Shown one piece after another: positions 54,101 through 62,722 of a stretch of DNA of 64,000 nt (the stretch's first letter is position 1; the number at the start of each line of letters is the position of its first letter). This DNA is from Myxococcales bacterium. Lineage in GTDB: Bacteria; Myxococcota_A; Polyangia; Polyangiales; Houyiibacteriaceae. The notes beneath the pieces were generated by a model. It made no database searches and was not told where the DNA came from. It was given only the letters and a program-made list of their open reading frames with translations. Both the position numbers and the translations under genes were made by a program. Location of the stretch: assembly GCA_019637115.1 (NCBI GenBank), contig JAHBWH010000007.1, positions 1 to 64,000 on the forward strand. Reading direction: 5' to 3'.

Positions 54101-56923
54101 GACCTCCTCGGCTGACGGGAAGAGGTCGTAGCCGCGGTTTCCACAAAGCCACACCACCGCGGGATACAGCCAGTGCATCCCCGTCAGCCCCTCCTGCTCT
54201 CGCAGCTCGTGAGCGGCGAGAGCGATGACCTGCCTGAACAAATCGCGCGCGTGGCTGTGCTCCAGAGCTGGAGCGAGGCGGGCAGCCTTCTGCCGGCCAT
54301 CGCTGAAGACGAGCACCTTCCTGCCATGGTTCGGCAGCTTCGGGTCCAGCTTCTGCGGCGCTTGCTCAGCGAACTGAGCCTCGATGAGTGCCGTGAATGG
54401 CTGCTCGCCACGCGTCCGGAAGTCGTAGATCCGTGCACGGGACGGCGCGCTGGGCTGGCACATCGCACAGCGCCCGAACTCAGGCTGGCGGCCACCGTCG
54501 CCATCCACGCAGATGTAGAGGCTTCGGACCTCGTCGTCCGCGTACCGGACGTGCGGGTCGAGGTAGCCAGTCTTGAGGTGAACGCGCAGCTCCTCGGTCC
54601 GCTCCGGGTACCGAGGCGTGACCGGCAAGAGCTGGAAGCGAACCAGGTTGCCTTCCGTCTCACCCCAGAGGAACTCGATGGTGTCGAGTGTTCCCGACTC
54701 AGCGTACGCAAGCACGTACGGCGTCCCACACGAGCGGCACGACGCGAGCTCGAAGACACGAGATCCGCAGGCGTCACAGGTCGCGCGAGGAAACGAGAAG
54801 AGCTTCCCGACGACGGCCTCTTCACTCGGCTCGGCTTGGCGACCCGAGCAGCAGGGATTCACGCATGCGTAGAGACCGTGCAGCCCACGGAACATGCCGT
54901 GCACCCGCGTGGGTACGAGGCCCGGGCTGTCCGGCTTCTTCCGGGCCAGCGTACCCAGGGCGAGCAGCGCTTGCAGCGCACGCTCTTTCCTCGGGTGACC
55001 TGGGAAAACTCGGTCTGCGAGCTCGCTCAGGGCCCTGGCATTGCCGGCGGCCTCGAGCACCAGTTGATTGACCATCGGGCGCTGTGACAACGCATCGTGC
55101 AGGGCCGCCAGGAGGCTTGCCTCGTCTTCTGACGAGGCCGACTGCCCGTAGAACGCGAGCACCGGAGAGAGGCACCGCGCGAGCGCCTCGCCAGTCAGTG
55201 CCCGGTTGAGCGCGTTCAAGTCAACCGATGCGAGGAGGTCCGCCTCTTCCCCAGTCGCGGGAGCCGCCGGCTCAGGGACTTCACGTGTGCCCGTGATGGC
55301 AGTGAAGTCGTCGGGCGTCTTGCCCGACAGGTCGGCTGCGAAGCGCCGGATGTTCGACAATGCCGCAGCGTCCGTGCCCAAGGAGGCGCTCGTGGCGATG
55401 ACTCGCAACTTGTCCGGCCGATCGTGAATCCCGAGGCGTGCGCGAAGCCGCCGGAGCAGGAACGCCACCTCCGCCCCCTTGGCCCCGCGGTACATGTGGG
55501 CTTCGTCAAGAACGAGAAGAAGTTGTGCGTCGTCCCGCTCGAGCCAGCGGCGCGTCTCGCTGAAGATGGGGCGTTCGAACGGCCTCATCAGCATGTACTC
55601 GAGCATCGAGTAGTTCGTAACCAGGACGTCCGGGGAGTGGCCCGGTCGGGTGCCGACGCCGTGCACCATCTCGTGCCGCGTCAGGAGCTCACGGTCGCCC
55701 GGGGAGGTGTGCAGGCGGCGCTCCCAGTGGTGCTTCGTGTACTCCGTGCCCGCGCGCTCACCGGTCTGATAGGTCGCCCGACGTTCTTCATTCTTGGCGA
55801 AGAAGGCCCGCAGGTCCTTCGCGGGGTATCGTCCGAGTTCACGCAGCCGCTGCTCGAGGTCGGCGTCCATGTTCAGGTAGTACTCGAGCAGCGGCGCCAC
55901 GCGTTCGCTGTCCTTCCCTCCCTTGCGCGGCCCGGGATACGGCGTGCGCCCCGTGTACATCCCGAAGCGCGGGAACCGAGCCGACGGCAGCTTCGAGAAC
56001 TCCTCCGCTACAGCCTGCTCGCCGAAGAGCAAGCGAAGCCGCGACAGCTGGTCGTTCACGAGCGCATTCATCGGGTAGAGGATCAGCGCTCGTACGGCAG
56101 GCAGCGCGAAAGAGTCGGGCCGCTCGTGTGCTTCATCGTAGAGGGAGCCGAGCATCGGCACGAGGAAGCACTCCGTCTTGCCCGATCCCGTTCCCGTGGC
56201 GACGACGATGTCCTTGCCCTCGACGAGGAACGAGGTGAACGCGCGCTCCTGGTGTCCGTACATGCTGGGGTAGAGGATTCGACGCTCCTCCCCGCCGGCG
56301 CTGGCCCGGGTCGGGGTCATCGCCAGGCTCGAGAAGAACCTGCCGACATGGTCGGGCAGGCCGAGCTCATCGTAGCCCCGAGGCGACGACGCGTAGCGCG
56401 TGGTCGTCTCGATGAACGGCTCCTGGGCGAGCAGGTGGCCGCCGGCCTCGGTCTCGAGCAGTCGGCGACGTGCGCGAACTAGCGTTGGATCGCTCAGGGG
56501 GTAGGCGCTCTCGATGTATCCGCGCAGCGAGTCACTCAGCCGCTGGACCAGCCGGGTGGGCGTGAACCGGTCATCCGTGATCGGCGGGCGCTCCAGCGCC
56601 GGTGGAGGTGAACTCGGCTTGGTCACCCGGACGCGTGCGCGAGGACGCGAGCGCTCGATAGGCTTCACAGGTTCGCTGGCACGGTCGACCCAGGCGGCCA
56701 GTGCCGCATCGACCGCATCGCTCATTCCAACGAGGCGGTCTCCGATGGACTCGGCGGTCTCACCCTCGAGAAGAGCGTCCAGGAAAGCGGAGGACACCTC
56801 TGTGACGCCGGAGAAGTCGAGAGTGATCCCTGGCTCGAGCTTGCGTCGCAGAAAGGCCGCGTCTCCGACGTCCAGGAGGCGCAGCGCATCGTCGGTGTAC
56901 TTGGCGAGCTTGAGTGCGGTCAT
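51101..56923 (-). CDS. Giant DEAD/DEAH helicase with N-terminal STAS-like and C-terminal DUF1998 regions
   Basis: 1940 residues from the ATG at 56923, chosen because it overlaps the preceding stop (ATGA). Residues 10-70 are STAS-like (ITLDFSGVTEVSSAFLDALLEG). Helicase: ATGTGSGKTECF (Walker A, 242-252), LLVLDEAHMYRG (about 475), SCTTTMEVGIDIG and YQQRAGRAGRRGR (about 1220-1265). Several zinc-knuckle segments (CDACGSR...CRSCG near 700, CVDCG...CPGCCGR near 1130, CRAC...CPCCGS near 1540) separate them. CDCSSSCYRCIRHYGN (about 1795) marks DUF1998. Size and order recall DruE of Druantia and DUF1998 helicases of other phage-defence systems, but the STAS-like start and the neighbours differ. It likely translocates on DNA. 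Confidence 0.9.
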   Translation of the reverse strand: MTALKLAKYTDDALRLLDVGDAAFLRRKLEPGITLDFSGVTEVSSAFLDALLEGETAESIGDRLVGMSDAVDAALAAWVDRASEPVKPIERSRPRARVRVTKPSSPPPALERPPITDDRFTPTRLVQRLSDSLRGYIESAYPLSDPTLVRARRRLLETEAGGHLLAQEPFIETTTRYASSPRGYDELGLPDHVGRFFSSLAMTPTRASAGGEERRILYPSMYGHQERAFTSFLVEGKDIVVATGTGSGKTECFLVPMLGSLYDEAHERPDSFALPAVRALILYPMNALVNDQLSRLRLLFGEQAVAEEFSKLPSARFPRFGMYTGRTPYPGPRKGGKDSERVAPLLEYYLNMDADLEQRLRELGRYPAKDLRAFFAKNEERRATYQTGERAGTEYTKHHWERRLHTSPGDRELLTRHEMVHGVGTRPGHSPDVLVTNYSMLEYMLMRPFERPIFSETRRWLERDDAQLLLVLDEAHMYRGAKGAEVAFLLRRLRARLGIHDRPDKLRVIATSASLGTDAAALSNIRRFAADLSGKTPDDFTAITGTREVPEPAAPATGEEADLLASVDLNALNRALTGEALARCLSPVLAFYGQSASSEDEASLLAALHDALSQRPMVNQLVLEAAGNARALSELADRVFPGHPRKERALQALLALGTLARKKPDSPGLVPTRVHGMFRGLHGLYACVNPCCSGRQAEPSEEAVVGKLFSFPRATCDACGSRVFELASCRSCGTPYVLAYAESGTLDTIEFLWGETEGNLVRFQLLPVTPRYPERTEELRVHLKTGYLDPHVRYADDEVRSLYICVDGDGGRQPEFGRCAMCQPSAPSRARIYDFRTRGEQPFTALIEAQFAEQAPQKLDPKLPNHGRKVLVFSDGRQKAARLAPALEHSHARDLFRQVIALAAHELREQEGLTGMHWLYPAVVWLCGNRGYDLFPSAEEVEFHNHLRRVKGKSLKEAMKLANRGGLRPTSSFAQALFSELTDRYYSLPSLALGTIQEDPDLDHVFEDFPAVGLDDEAIRVLFRSWVRLHLERRSFRPDGAELRDLGEGWAGPVGINAELMNQVLPNRLDEYVLRVLGGDEDAATKVADWFKALVRNSEVLDFEGDLYYLRPLGLSLNLRLDASWLRCVDCGRIHPESLEDICPGCCGRLVEADPAYLDARTGFYRDQVLRAFEPASLEPFGLSAAEHSAQLTGNADDSAFNKVEEYELRFQDIPLDGKPPIDVLSCTTTMEVGIDIGALSGVALRNVPPHVANYQQRAGRAGRRGRSIASVVTYAHGTSHDSHFFEHPAAIISGDVRAPIVYVENQQVLERHIHAYLVQRFFHERVPTDTGSSAYILFESLGTVEQFLSEAHPCSLERLEAWLTDNEATLREELRHWAPTFSYGLDEAIPKVEQTIAEAVPRLKARLRDVLPVEEFAKRDELEGLEREALERRLEDELLQTLIGRAVFPRYAFPTDVVSFWVSKPRRPGDPTGRRTFDYEPQRDLQLALTEYAPGRSLTIDKWRFESAALFSPYEPTPEPTLSRRQPYTACRACSFVSLDPSASAMTLCPCCGSDQVAHAEFITPAGFAPDINTKREVDRGQAITYAGMTDRARLEVQDPPEDWHLEACAGRLRIWTGPRMLAVVNKGVGERGFRVCPDCGRSEPEYGPGFTNTTLTKGGNPVQHRHPLEKGAICVGVAHGPFYLGHRFPTDALLLRLKVGDPMRLGTPTTQGLLSRAARMALTSLVEAIALAASRELQIDEGELSGWWAPVLGGRTDEAQLYLYDLLPGGAGYARAVGDALEQVLDATEKLLDDCDCSSSCYRCIRHYGNNWIHASLDRHLALALLRHVRTGEVPAVGDADKAQSLIGLREYLGLRGISVQEAVTTDGVVVPMQFEAASGRVWLDVHHPLVDPTLRPSDVTGAAQLAFQEVVELDAFTLVHDLPEAVRQLQLPDGSTP

Positions 56924-58989
56924 CGCGCGTCCTCCACGTGCCAGTCGTCGGTGTTCAGCTCGAGAAGCGCATCGTGCCGACATCCGTCGGGGACGACGAG
57001 CATCAGCCCTCGCATGGCTCGAGTGAGCCCCACGTAGAGAAGACGCCGCTCATGTCGCATGCGCTCGTCGAAGAGCTCGGGATCGTCGAAGTCCTCCGCC
57101 ACCGGATACGTCCCGTCGTGGAAGCCTGCCGCCACCACGATCGGGAACTCGAGGCCCTTCGCGCTGTAGAGGGTGATCACCTTGACAACGTCCGCAGCGA
57201 GGTCGAGCTCACGGCCGGCAAAGTAGCGCGCCGGCAGCCCAGCGTCGGAGAGAGATTGCGCGAGGTTTTCGCCAACGGCTCCGGCGGGAACGAGGACGGC
57301 GGCTGCACTCGGACGCAGATGGAGATGCCGCGACATCTGCCGCACGAACCGTGCGATCCACTCCGCCTCGTTTGCTTCGTCGACGCCGCGAACAAGCACC
57401 GGTAGCGGCCCCTCATGGACACTGTTCGATGCCTCCAGCTTCTCGTCCGTCTCGGGCCGGAGCATTGTGAAAGCCGCGCGGTCGATCTCCTTGGTCGAGC
57501 GGTAGTTTCGACGAAGGACGGCTGTGCGGCCACGGAACTGAAGCCGAGGATGCGCTGCCGACCAGGTGTAGTTACGCGAGTAGATGGACTGCTTCGAGTC
57601 GGCGGCGAAGAACAGGCCCTCTGGTGTGCGGGCCACCTCGGCCATGAGCGCAAGTGCCGTTGGGCTGAGATCTTGCGCTTCGTCGACGAACACAAAGTCC
57701 CATTGGAGGTTGGAGCTCCCCGCGCGGACGACCTCGAGCGCCTCCTTTCTCAGGGCCGGAAACCGCTCGCCTGCATGCTCGAGGAACACTTGCCGTAGCT
57801 CCCACAGGGTCTCACGGAGGCCTTCGTTGAAGGCCACGCCCCGGCCTGGCCGCGGCGCGGCCTTGTACTCATCGACGGTGCGGAGATCTCGGCCGTCGAT
57901 GATCCAATCGAACTCCTCCACGATGTACTTGTCGGAGAGCCGGTCGAGCGCCCGCTTCCTGCGTTTCGCCTCGAAGGCCGAGGGGCTCGTCGGTACGAAT
58001 GCGCTCCTGAGCTTCTTCAGTCGCTTCATCGCGTCGTAGTCGGACTCCAACGCGCCGACCTTGCGCCGCTCCGAGACGACCTCGCGCGCGATCTGGTCGA
58101 CCGTCGCAACACGAACGCGAGCCATCTGCGCTGGGCTCAGGATCTGCTCGAGCAGCTGCCGGGTTACGGTAAGGAGGGCGCGGGTGTAGGTTGTGAAGAG
58201 GACCGTCTCGTCGCCCGTGGCCCCGGCGCTCTCGAGCACCTCCTTGACGCGGTAGAGCGCCACGGTGCTCTTGCCGGTTCCGGCCCCCCCGCGAACCATC
58301 GTCGGACCCTTCATCGCCCAGCGCGTGAGCCGTACCTGGTCCTCATCCAGCCGGAGCAGGAAGCCCAGGAGGTCGCCCTCCTTGTACCGAACGAGATGCT
58401 CGGTAGACGGAACGACGAGGTCCGGCTGTTGGGCGACCACCTCCAGGCTCGGCGGAAACATGGCGTCCAGAACCCGCGCAAGTACATCGCCGCCAACCGG
58501 GGCCTCGAGCAGGTCCTCCTCCGTCTTGCAGCGGAGAAGGAACGGGTAGGCTCCGGCGGGGACGCTCTGCTCTTTCAGCCAGTCCTTCGTGATCGCGATG
58601 GGCAAAGCCTTCACGGTCGATGCGGGCTCGAAGGTGAAGCTCGGTGGAGTAGCAGCCTCGAGCACGTCGTCGAGGTCGTCGTCGAAGTCCGGCGGGAGCT
58701 GCGGGGACTGGTCGCCATCGGGAATAGCCCGGTAGGTGTCTTCCTGGCGCCGGCGTACGCCGAGCAGGCTGACCCAGTCGTCCCCAAAGCGATAGAACAC
58801 GCGATGGTCACCGACCCGAAGCCGATAGATGCCATCCCCGCCCTGGAGCTTCTTCTTCAGCTTTCCGTCGGGAAACGGATCGGTGACGAGCCAGTTGATC
58901 TTCTCCCACAGTGAGGCGGCGCGCTCCGCCGGGAACACCAGCAGTTCGCGCATACATGTGGGCTTGATGGTGATCTGACGCTTGCTCAT
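56920..58989 (-). CDS. RelE-like domain fused to a UvrD/Rep-type helicase
   Basis: 689 residues. Residues 1-90 look like a RelE/ParE-fold toxin domain: LWEKINWLVTDPFPDGKLKKKLQG and GIYRLRVGDHRVFYRFGDDWVSLLGVRRR. Residues 220-680 are a superfamily 1A helicase: VRGGAGTGKSTVALYRV (Walker A, 234-241), FVFVDEAQDLSPTALAL (about 434), RRNYRSTKEIDRAAF, TLYSAKGLEFPIVV (about 610) and RRLLYVGLTRAMRGL. Overlaps both neighbours by ATGA. The RelE-like part may bind RNA or ribosomes, or be a repurposed fold. Confidence 0.9.
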   Translation of the reverse strand: MSKRQITIKPTCMRELLVFPAERAASLWEKINWLVTDPFPDGKLKKKLQGGDGIYRLRVGDHRVFYRFGDDWVSLLGVRRRQEDTYRAIPDGDQSPQLPPDFDDDLDDVLEAATPPSFTFEPASTVKALPIAITKDWLKEQSVPAGAYPFLLRCKTEEDLLEAPVGGDVLARVLDAMFPPSLEVVAQQPDLVVPSTEHLVRYKEGDLLGFLLRLDEDQVRLTRWAMKGPTMVRGGAGTGKSTVALYRVKEVLESAGATGDETVLFTTYTRALLTVTRQLLEQILSPAQMARVRVATVDQIAREVVSERRKVGALESDYDAMKRLKKLRSAFVPTSPSAFEAKRRKRALDRLSDKYIVEEFDWIIDGRDLRTVDEYKAAPRPGRGVAFNEGLRETLWELRQVFLEHAGERFPALRKEALEVVRAGSSNLQWDFVFVDEAQDLSPTALALMAEVARTPEGLFFAADSKQSIYSRNYTWSAAHPRLQFRGRTAVLRRNYRSTKEIDRAAFTMLRPETDEKLEASNSVHEGPLPVLVRGVDEANEAEWIARFVRQMSRHLHLRPSAAAVLVPAGAVGENLAQSLSDAGLPARYFAGRELDLAADVVKVITLYSAKGLEFPIVVAAGFHDGTYPVAEDFDDPELFDERMRHERRLLYVGLTRAMRGLMLVVPDGCRHDALLELNTDDWHVEDAR

Positions 58990-59999
58990 GCCGGCGCCTC
59001 CTCCTTGAGGTCGAGCCCGAGGCGGCGGCAGAGCGTGTCGAGCACATCGTCAGCGCGAGAGAGGGGGATCGACCATTGTTGGTGGTTCTCGGCTCGCACT
59101 GGAGCGGCGAGAGACGCGAGGTATCGGTACTCGGCCCGTGGCAGCCACTCGCGAAGTCGCAGGTGGGCAGACGTATCGTCACGCTCGACGGCCGCAGGCA
59201 CGGGGCGGTCGACCTCGCGTGCCACTGCGAACAGCGCCCGAGTCGCCTCGTCGGCCATCAGCGACACGAAGGGCGCGCTCGAGGGTGTTTCGCCAGGTTC
59301 TGTCCAGGCCCAGACCCAGCGACCGAAGGACGTCCGAGCACGCCAGAGTCGCGGCGGCTCGTCGGACTTTCGACGCCACCGTGGGCCGTCGTCGGTCAAG
59401 ACGAGACACTTCCAGTCCAACGCGCCGTCGCGCTCGAGGCTGCCTCCGGATTCAGGCTCCCACTGCAGTCGTTGGTCGAGGCCATCCAACCACGCTGGAC
59501 CTGCGACCGGAGCCAGGTCCAAGCCTGCCCAAGCTTCCGGCGACAGGACCACGCCGCCCATGGATTGCACCGCGCTCTCCGCCTCGGCGACCGCATTGGG
59601 GGCGAATCGATGGATGCGCCGCACGCCGTCGACGACGAGGTCCCCCGGGAGCATGGGGCGGAGCCGGTGGCATGGAAGGCTGCACACGAGGCGGTGGGAC
59701 GTGCCGTCCAGACGGATCGCGCGGAGAGGGCTGATGTGGAGCACGCCGCCGCTCGATGCGGAGATGTCGCCCTCGTACTCGAGGGCATCGCAGAGCTCGC
59801 GCAGGCGAGCCCGAGAGTGCTCCGCTTCGCCACCGAGTGCGCGTTCGAGTCGCTGCAACATGGTCCAGCGAGCGCAGCTGCTGCGCGCGGTCACTTCAGC
59901 GCGCATGAGATCCATCAGGGTCTCGTCGCGCTGCAGGTCCCCCCAGCGCCCGAGAGTCCGCTCGGCAATGTGGTCGGGTGTAGCGATGACCAGCTTCAT
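58986..59999 (-). CDS. Unrecognised 337-aa protein of the six-gene cluster
   Basis: Starts MKLVIATPDHIAERTLGRW; its ATG overlaps the S24-domain gene by one base (TGATG) and its stop overlaps the helicase start (ATGA). It is soluble, with helical N-terminal 100 residues (LRELCDALEYEGDISASSGG) and beta-rich middle and end (LVCSLPCHRLRPMLPGDLVVDGVRRIHRF, LWRARTSFGRWVWAWTE, then LRLREWLPRAEYRYLASLAAP). I know no family. Conserved context suggests a core part of the system. Confidence 0.8.
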   Translation of the reverse strand: MKLVIATPDHIAERTLGRWGDLQRDETLMDLMRAEVTARSSCARWTMLQRLERALGGEAEHSRARLRELCDALEYEGDISASSGGVLHISPLRAIRLDGTSHRLVCSLPCHRLRPMLPGDLVVDGVRRIHRFAPNAVAEAESAVQSMGGVVLSPEAWAGLDLAPVAGPAWLDGLDQRLQWEPESGGSLERDGALDWKCLVLTDDGPRWRRKSDEPPRLWRARTSFGRWVWAWTEPGETPSSAPFVSLMADEATRALFAVAREVDRPVPAAVERDDTSAHLRLREWLPRAEYRYLASLAAPVRAENHQQWSIPLSRADDVLDTLCRRLGLDLKEEAPA

Positions 60000-62722
60000 C
60001 ACACGCCCTCCGCGACGTCCCGGAGGAATGCAATGAGCAACTCGTCCTGGCCGAGAACCTCCTCCAGGTCCCACACCTTCAGGGGCAGCCTGCTGCGCCT
60101 GCGGTGCTCCGCCCAGCCGAGGCCAGTGCTGATCAACGCGTTGTCGACGCCGAAGCGCAGACACACGCCGTCGATCCACTCGAGAAGGTCTTCGCCGAGC
60201 GCCGGTTGCAGCTCCTCCAGCATTACGAGCACCCGCTTGCAGCGGCGACCGATACCCTCGGACCGCCTCTCCGTGACCAGCAGCCTGGCGGCCGCCGCAT
60301 GCAGCGGAGGTTCCTCCGGAAGGTCCGCGATGGGTTCGACCTCGTAGCCAAGGCATTGCCCAACGGGCTCGAACCACATCGGCAGCAGCTGCGCGAATGC
60401 GCCGCCGCGGCGCCGGACGAAGTCACTCTTCGCCCTCACCAGCTCGCCGAGCTTCTCGCCCACGCCGTTCACAGTCGCATGCCGTTCGTGCTCCAGAAGG
60501 AGCGAGCCGAGCTCCGCGAGGTCGAGAACGAGATCGCCCAGCAAACGGCGTTCGCGGCGCCCTCGCGTCAGGCTGAGAAGCCTGCCCATGTCGAGCTGGC
60601 CGGTAGTGTCCAGCTCGACGGTCGCGAGGTAGTCGTCGGCGACCTCACGCCAGAGCACGCGGACGCCCCATCCAGGGGGACCTTCGATGACCAAGTCCTC
60701 CCGCTGCAAGAGCGCAAGGTCGCCACGCCAGATGCGCATTGCCGTGTTCGGTGCGCCCGTGTGCAGGGTTCCCGCGACCATGGCGCTCCATGATGCTCGC
60801 GGCGGTGCCGACAGGTCCGTGCTCACCTCGAAGGGAAGGTGGGCGGGCTGAATCCGGGTGCGCTGATGCAGCAGCGTGCAGAAATAGCGCCCAACGGGCA
60901 GGCTCGAGAGCCCGATGGTCGCGGACGTGCCTGCTGGCAGGGCAACGCGACGCGGGCCATCGGGCCCGTGAACGAAGATCTGCGCCTCGCCGTCGACCTC
61001 TGCATCGTACCCATTCGCCGCGACGGTCACGGAGGCCGTGCCCTCGCTGCACGCCGCGAAGGCAGCGAAGGCATCTCCTCGCGGGGTCGAGCGCCATTCG
61101 TCGGGCCAGCTGGGCAGCCCGAACGAGAGGCGCGGAGCGAGGTCACCGAGGCGGAGCCCGAGACGCTCAATGGCCTGAACCAGCTCAGGACCGGGTGCAG
61201 AAGGCAACGCCAGCTCGGCGAGGTACCAGCCGTCCGCGAGAGGGGTTGCCGCGATGGAGTGGTCCGCGGGCTCCCACAGTCCGGGCGGGAGCAGCAGACG
61301 GTATTCTTGCCCCGGCGATAGTTGATCCCCGCTCAACAGCCGGCCGACTCCATCGACTCCGACGCGGAAGGCGGTGACGTGATCGTGTGGCAGTCCGGCC
61401 ACGTCGAGGGCCGAGAGATCGACGTCCGGGTCGTCTTCGAAGCCGTGGGCGCGGCAGGTCCACGCCCCCTCCGACGGCAGCACAGGCACCTGCACCGGGC
61501 GCAGCCTCGCGTTGGACGCGAGGGTCTGCCGGCTTTCGCCCGTGACCCCGCGGACGACGAGAAGCTTCACGAATGTCCAGAGGCCGAACAGCGGCCCGAG
61601 CTCGAGGTGTGGACCGCCCGCACCCATGTCGAGGCACACGAGCTGGCTGTTCCACGCCGCGGTGTTCGGCTTCTCGTCCCCTTCGGCTGTTGGCGAAGGT
61701 GTGGACTCGAAGAAGCGCGCGGCTCGTGCCGAAAGGCGCTCGTGGACCTTTTCGAGCGCGTCCCTGGTGTCCAGCTCCCGGCGGCCTGGCCGTCGCAGGG
61801 GCTTCGGGCGGCGCGCGTACTCGTCGGGCGACAGCGGCTGGATGACCTTCGCAACGACGGTCAACGCCTCCTCGTCCTCTACCTGGAGCTCGATGTCCGG
61901 ATAGCGCTCCTTGTCCGGGTTGAGCGAGACAAGCGTGATCTGACGGTGGCGCCCTTCCTCGTCACGCTGATCCGCCACGTACTTCTTGACGGCGTAGCTG
62001 CCTGTCTCCGGGTCACGAAACGAGCCGCGTACCAGGACGCTGAGAAGCTGCTTCGTGCCCGATGGCCACAGCTCGAAGATCGCGTAGCCACCGTCGACGA
62101 GGCCGCTGCGGCCATCGTCCATGCTGTGCCCTTCGACCTGGGCCACGAACATCCGCGAGTTCAAGCGCCGCCGGTTGGACACGCGGATCCACCCGAGCGT
62201 TTCAATCAGCTGCTCCTGGGCTCCCGGCCCCCACTCGCCGGCCGGCTCGGAGGCGGCCGCAGCCTTCAGGCTGTGGAGAGGGAGGTGCGTCGTGTACTTC
62301 TCCAGCTCGCCCACTTCGTCTTCGATGGCCGGGTGCTTGGAGAGCTCGGCTGCCGCGAGTCGTACTTCGTCGCCGACCAGCACCAGACGCGGGTCAGCCG
62401 GACACAGGACGCACCGTCGGCCGAAGTGCCGCCCGATCGCCGCGAGCGCCGTGCTCAGGTCCGCGCTCCCACTGCGGCTGCCATGCAGCTCTCGATGGAG
62501 GGCGTCGTTGGCGACCAGGTCTTCGGCTCGAATCCAGCGCTGCCAGGGCGTCTGACGGAAGCGCGCGTCCTCTCGGAGTCGTGCGTCCTCACCGAGGTTC
62601 CAGTGCGTAGTCTGGAGCAACTCGGGCTCCGACAGGGACGTGAGGGAGCGGCCGAGCCGGTCCAGCAGTGTGTCGAACGACGGACGACGCGCGGACCGAC
62701 CGAGCTGGAAGGTGCGTGTCAT
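59999..62722 (-). CDS. 907-aa protein with embedded LexA/S24 peptidase-like domain
   Basis: Start at 62722, overlapping the McrC stop by one base (TGATG). Residues 1-180 are unrecognised (helical, with CVLC near 104). Residues 180-275 resemble the S24/LexA serine-lysine peptidase fold: NSRMFVAQVEGHSMDDG with Ser200, GLVDGGYAIFELW, VLVRGSF and SYAVKKYVAD with Lys246/247, the usual catalytic spacing. Residues 300-700 are beta-rich (WTFVKLLVVRG, GQEYRLLLPPGLWEP), and the last 200 are helical. No transmembrane or helicase motif. A damage- or invasion-sensing self-cleaving subunit would fit, but cleavage is not shown. Confidence 0.82.
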   Translation of the reverse strand: MTRTFQLGRSARRPSFDTLLDRLGRSLTSLSEPELLQTTHWNLGEDARLREDARFRQTPWQRWIRAEDLVANDALHRELHGSRSGSADLSTALAAIGRHFGRRCVLCPADPRLVLVGDEVRLAAAELSKHPAIEDEVGELEKYTTHLPLHSLKAAAASEPAGEWGPGAQEQLIETLGWIRVSNRRRLNSRMFVAQVEGHSMDDGRSGLVDGGYAIFELWPSGTKQLLSVLVRGSFRDPETGSYAVKKYVADQRDEEGRHRQITLVSLNPDKERYPDIELQVEDEEALTVVAKVIQPLSPDEYARRPKPLRRPGRRELDTRDALEKVHERLSARAARFFESTPSPTAEGDEKPNTAAWNSQLVCLDMGAGGPHLELGPLFGLWTFVKLLVVRGVTGESRQTLASNARLRPVQVPVLPSEGAWTCRAHGFEDDPDVDLSALDVAGLPHDHVTAFRVGVDGVGRLLSGDQLSPGQEYRLLLPPGLWEPADHSIAATPLADGWYLAELALPSAPGPELVQAIERLGLRLGDLAPRLSFGLPSWPDEWRSTPRGDAFAAFAACSEGTASVTVAANGYDAEVDGEAQIFVHGPDGPRRVALPAGTSATIGLSSLPVGRYFCTLLHQRTRIQPAHLPFEVSTDLSAPPRASWSAMVAGTLHTGAPNTAMRIWRGDLALLQREDLVIEGPPGWGVRVLWREVADDYLATVELDTTGQLDMGRLLSLTRGRRERRLLGDLVLDLAELGSLLLEHERHATVNGVGEKLGELVRAKSDFVRRRGGAFAQLLPMWFEPVGQCLGYEVEPIADLPEEPPLHAAAARLLVTERRSEGIGRRCKRVLVMLEELQPALGEDLLEWIDGVCLRFGVDNALISTGLGWAEHRRRSRLPLKVWDLEEVLGQDELLIAFLRDVAEGV

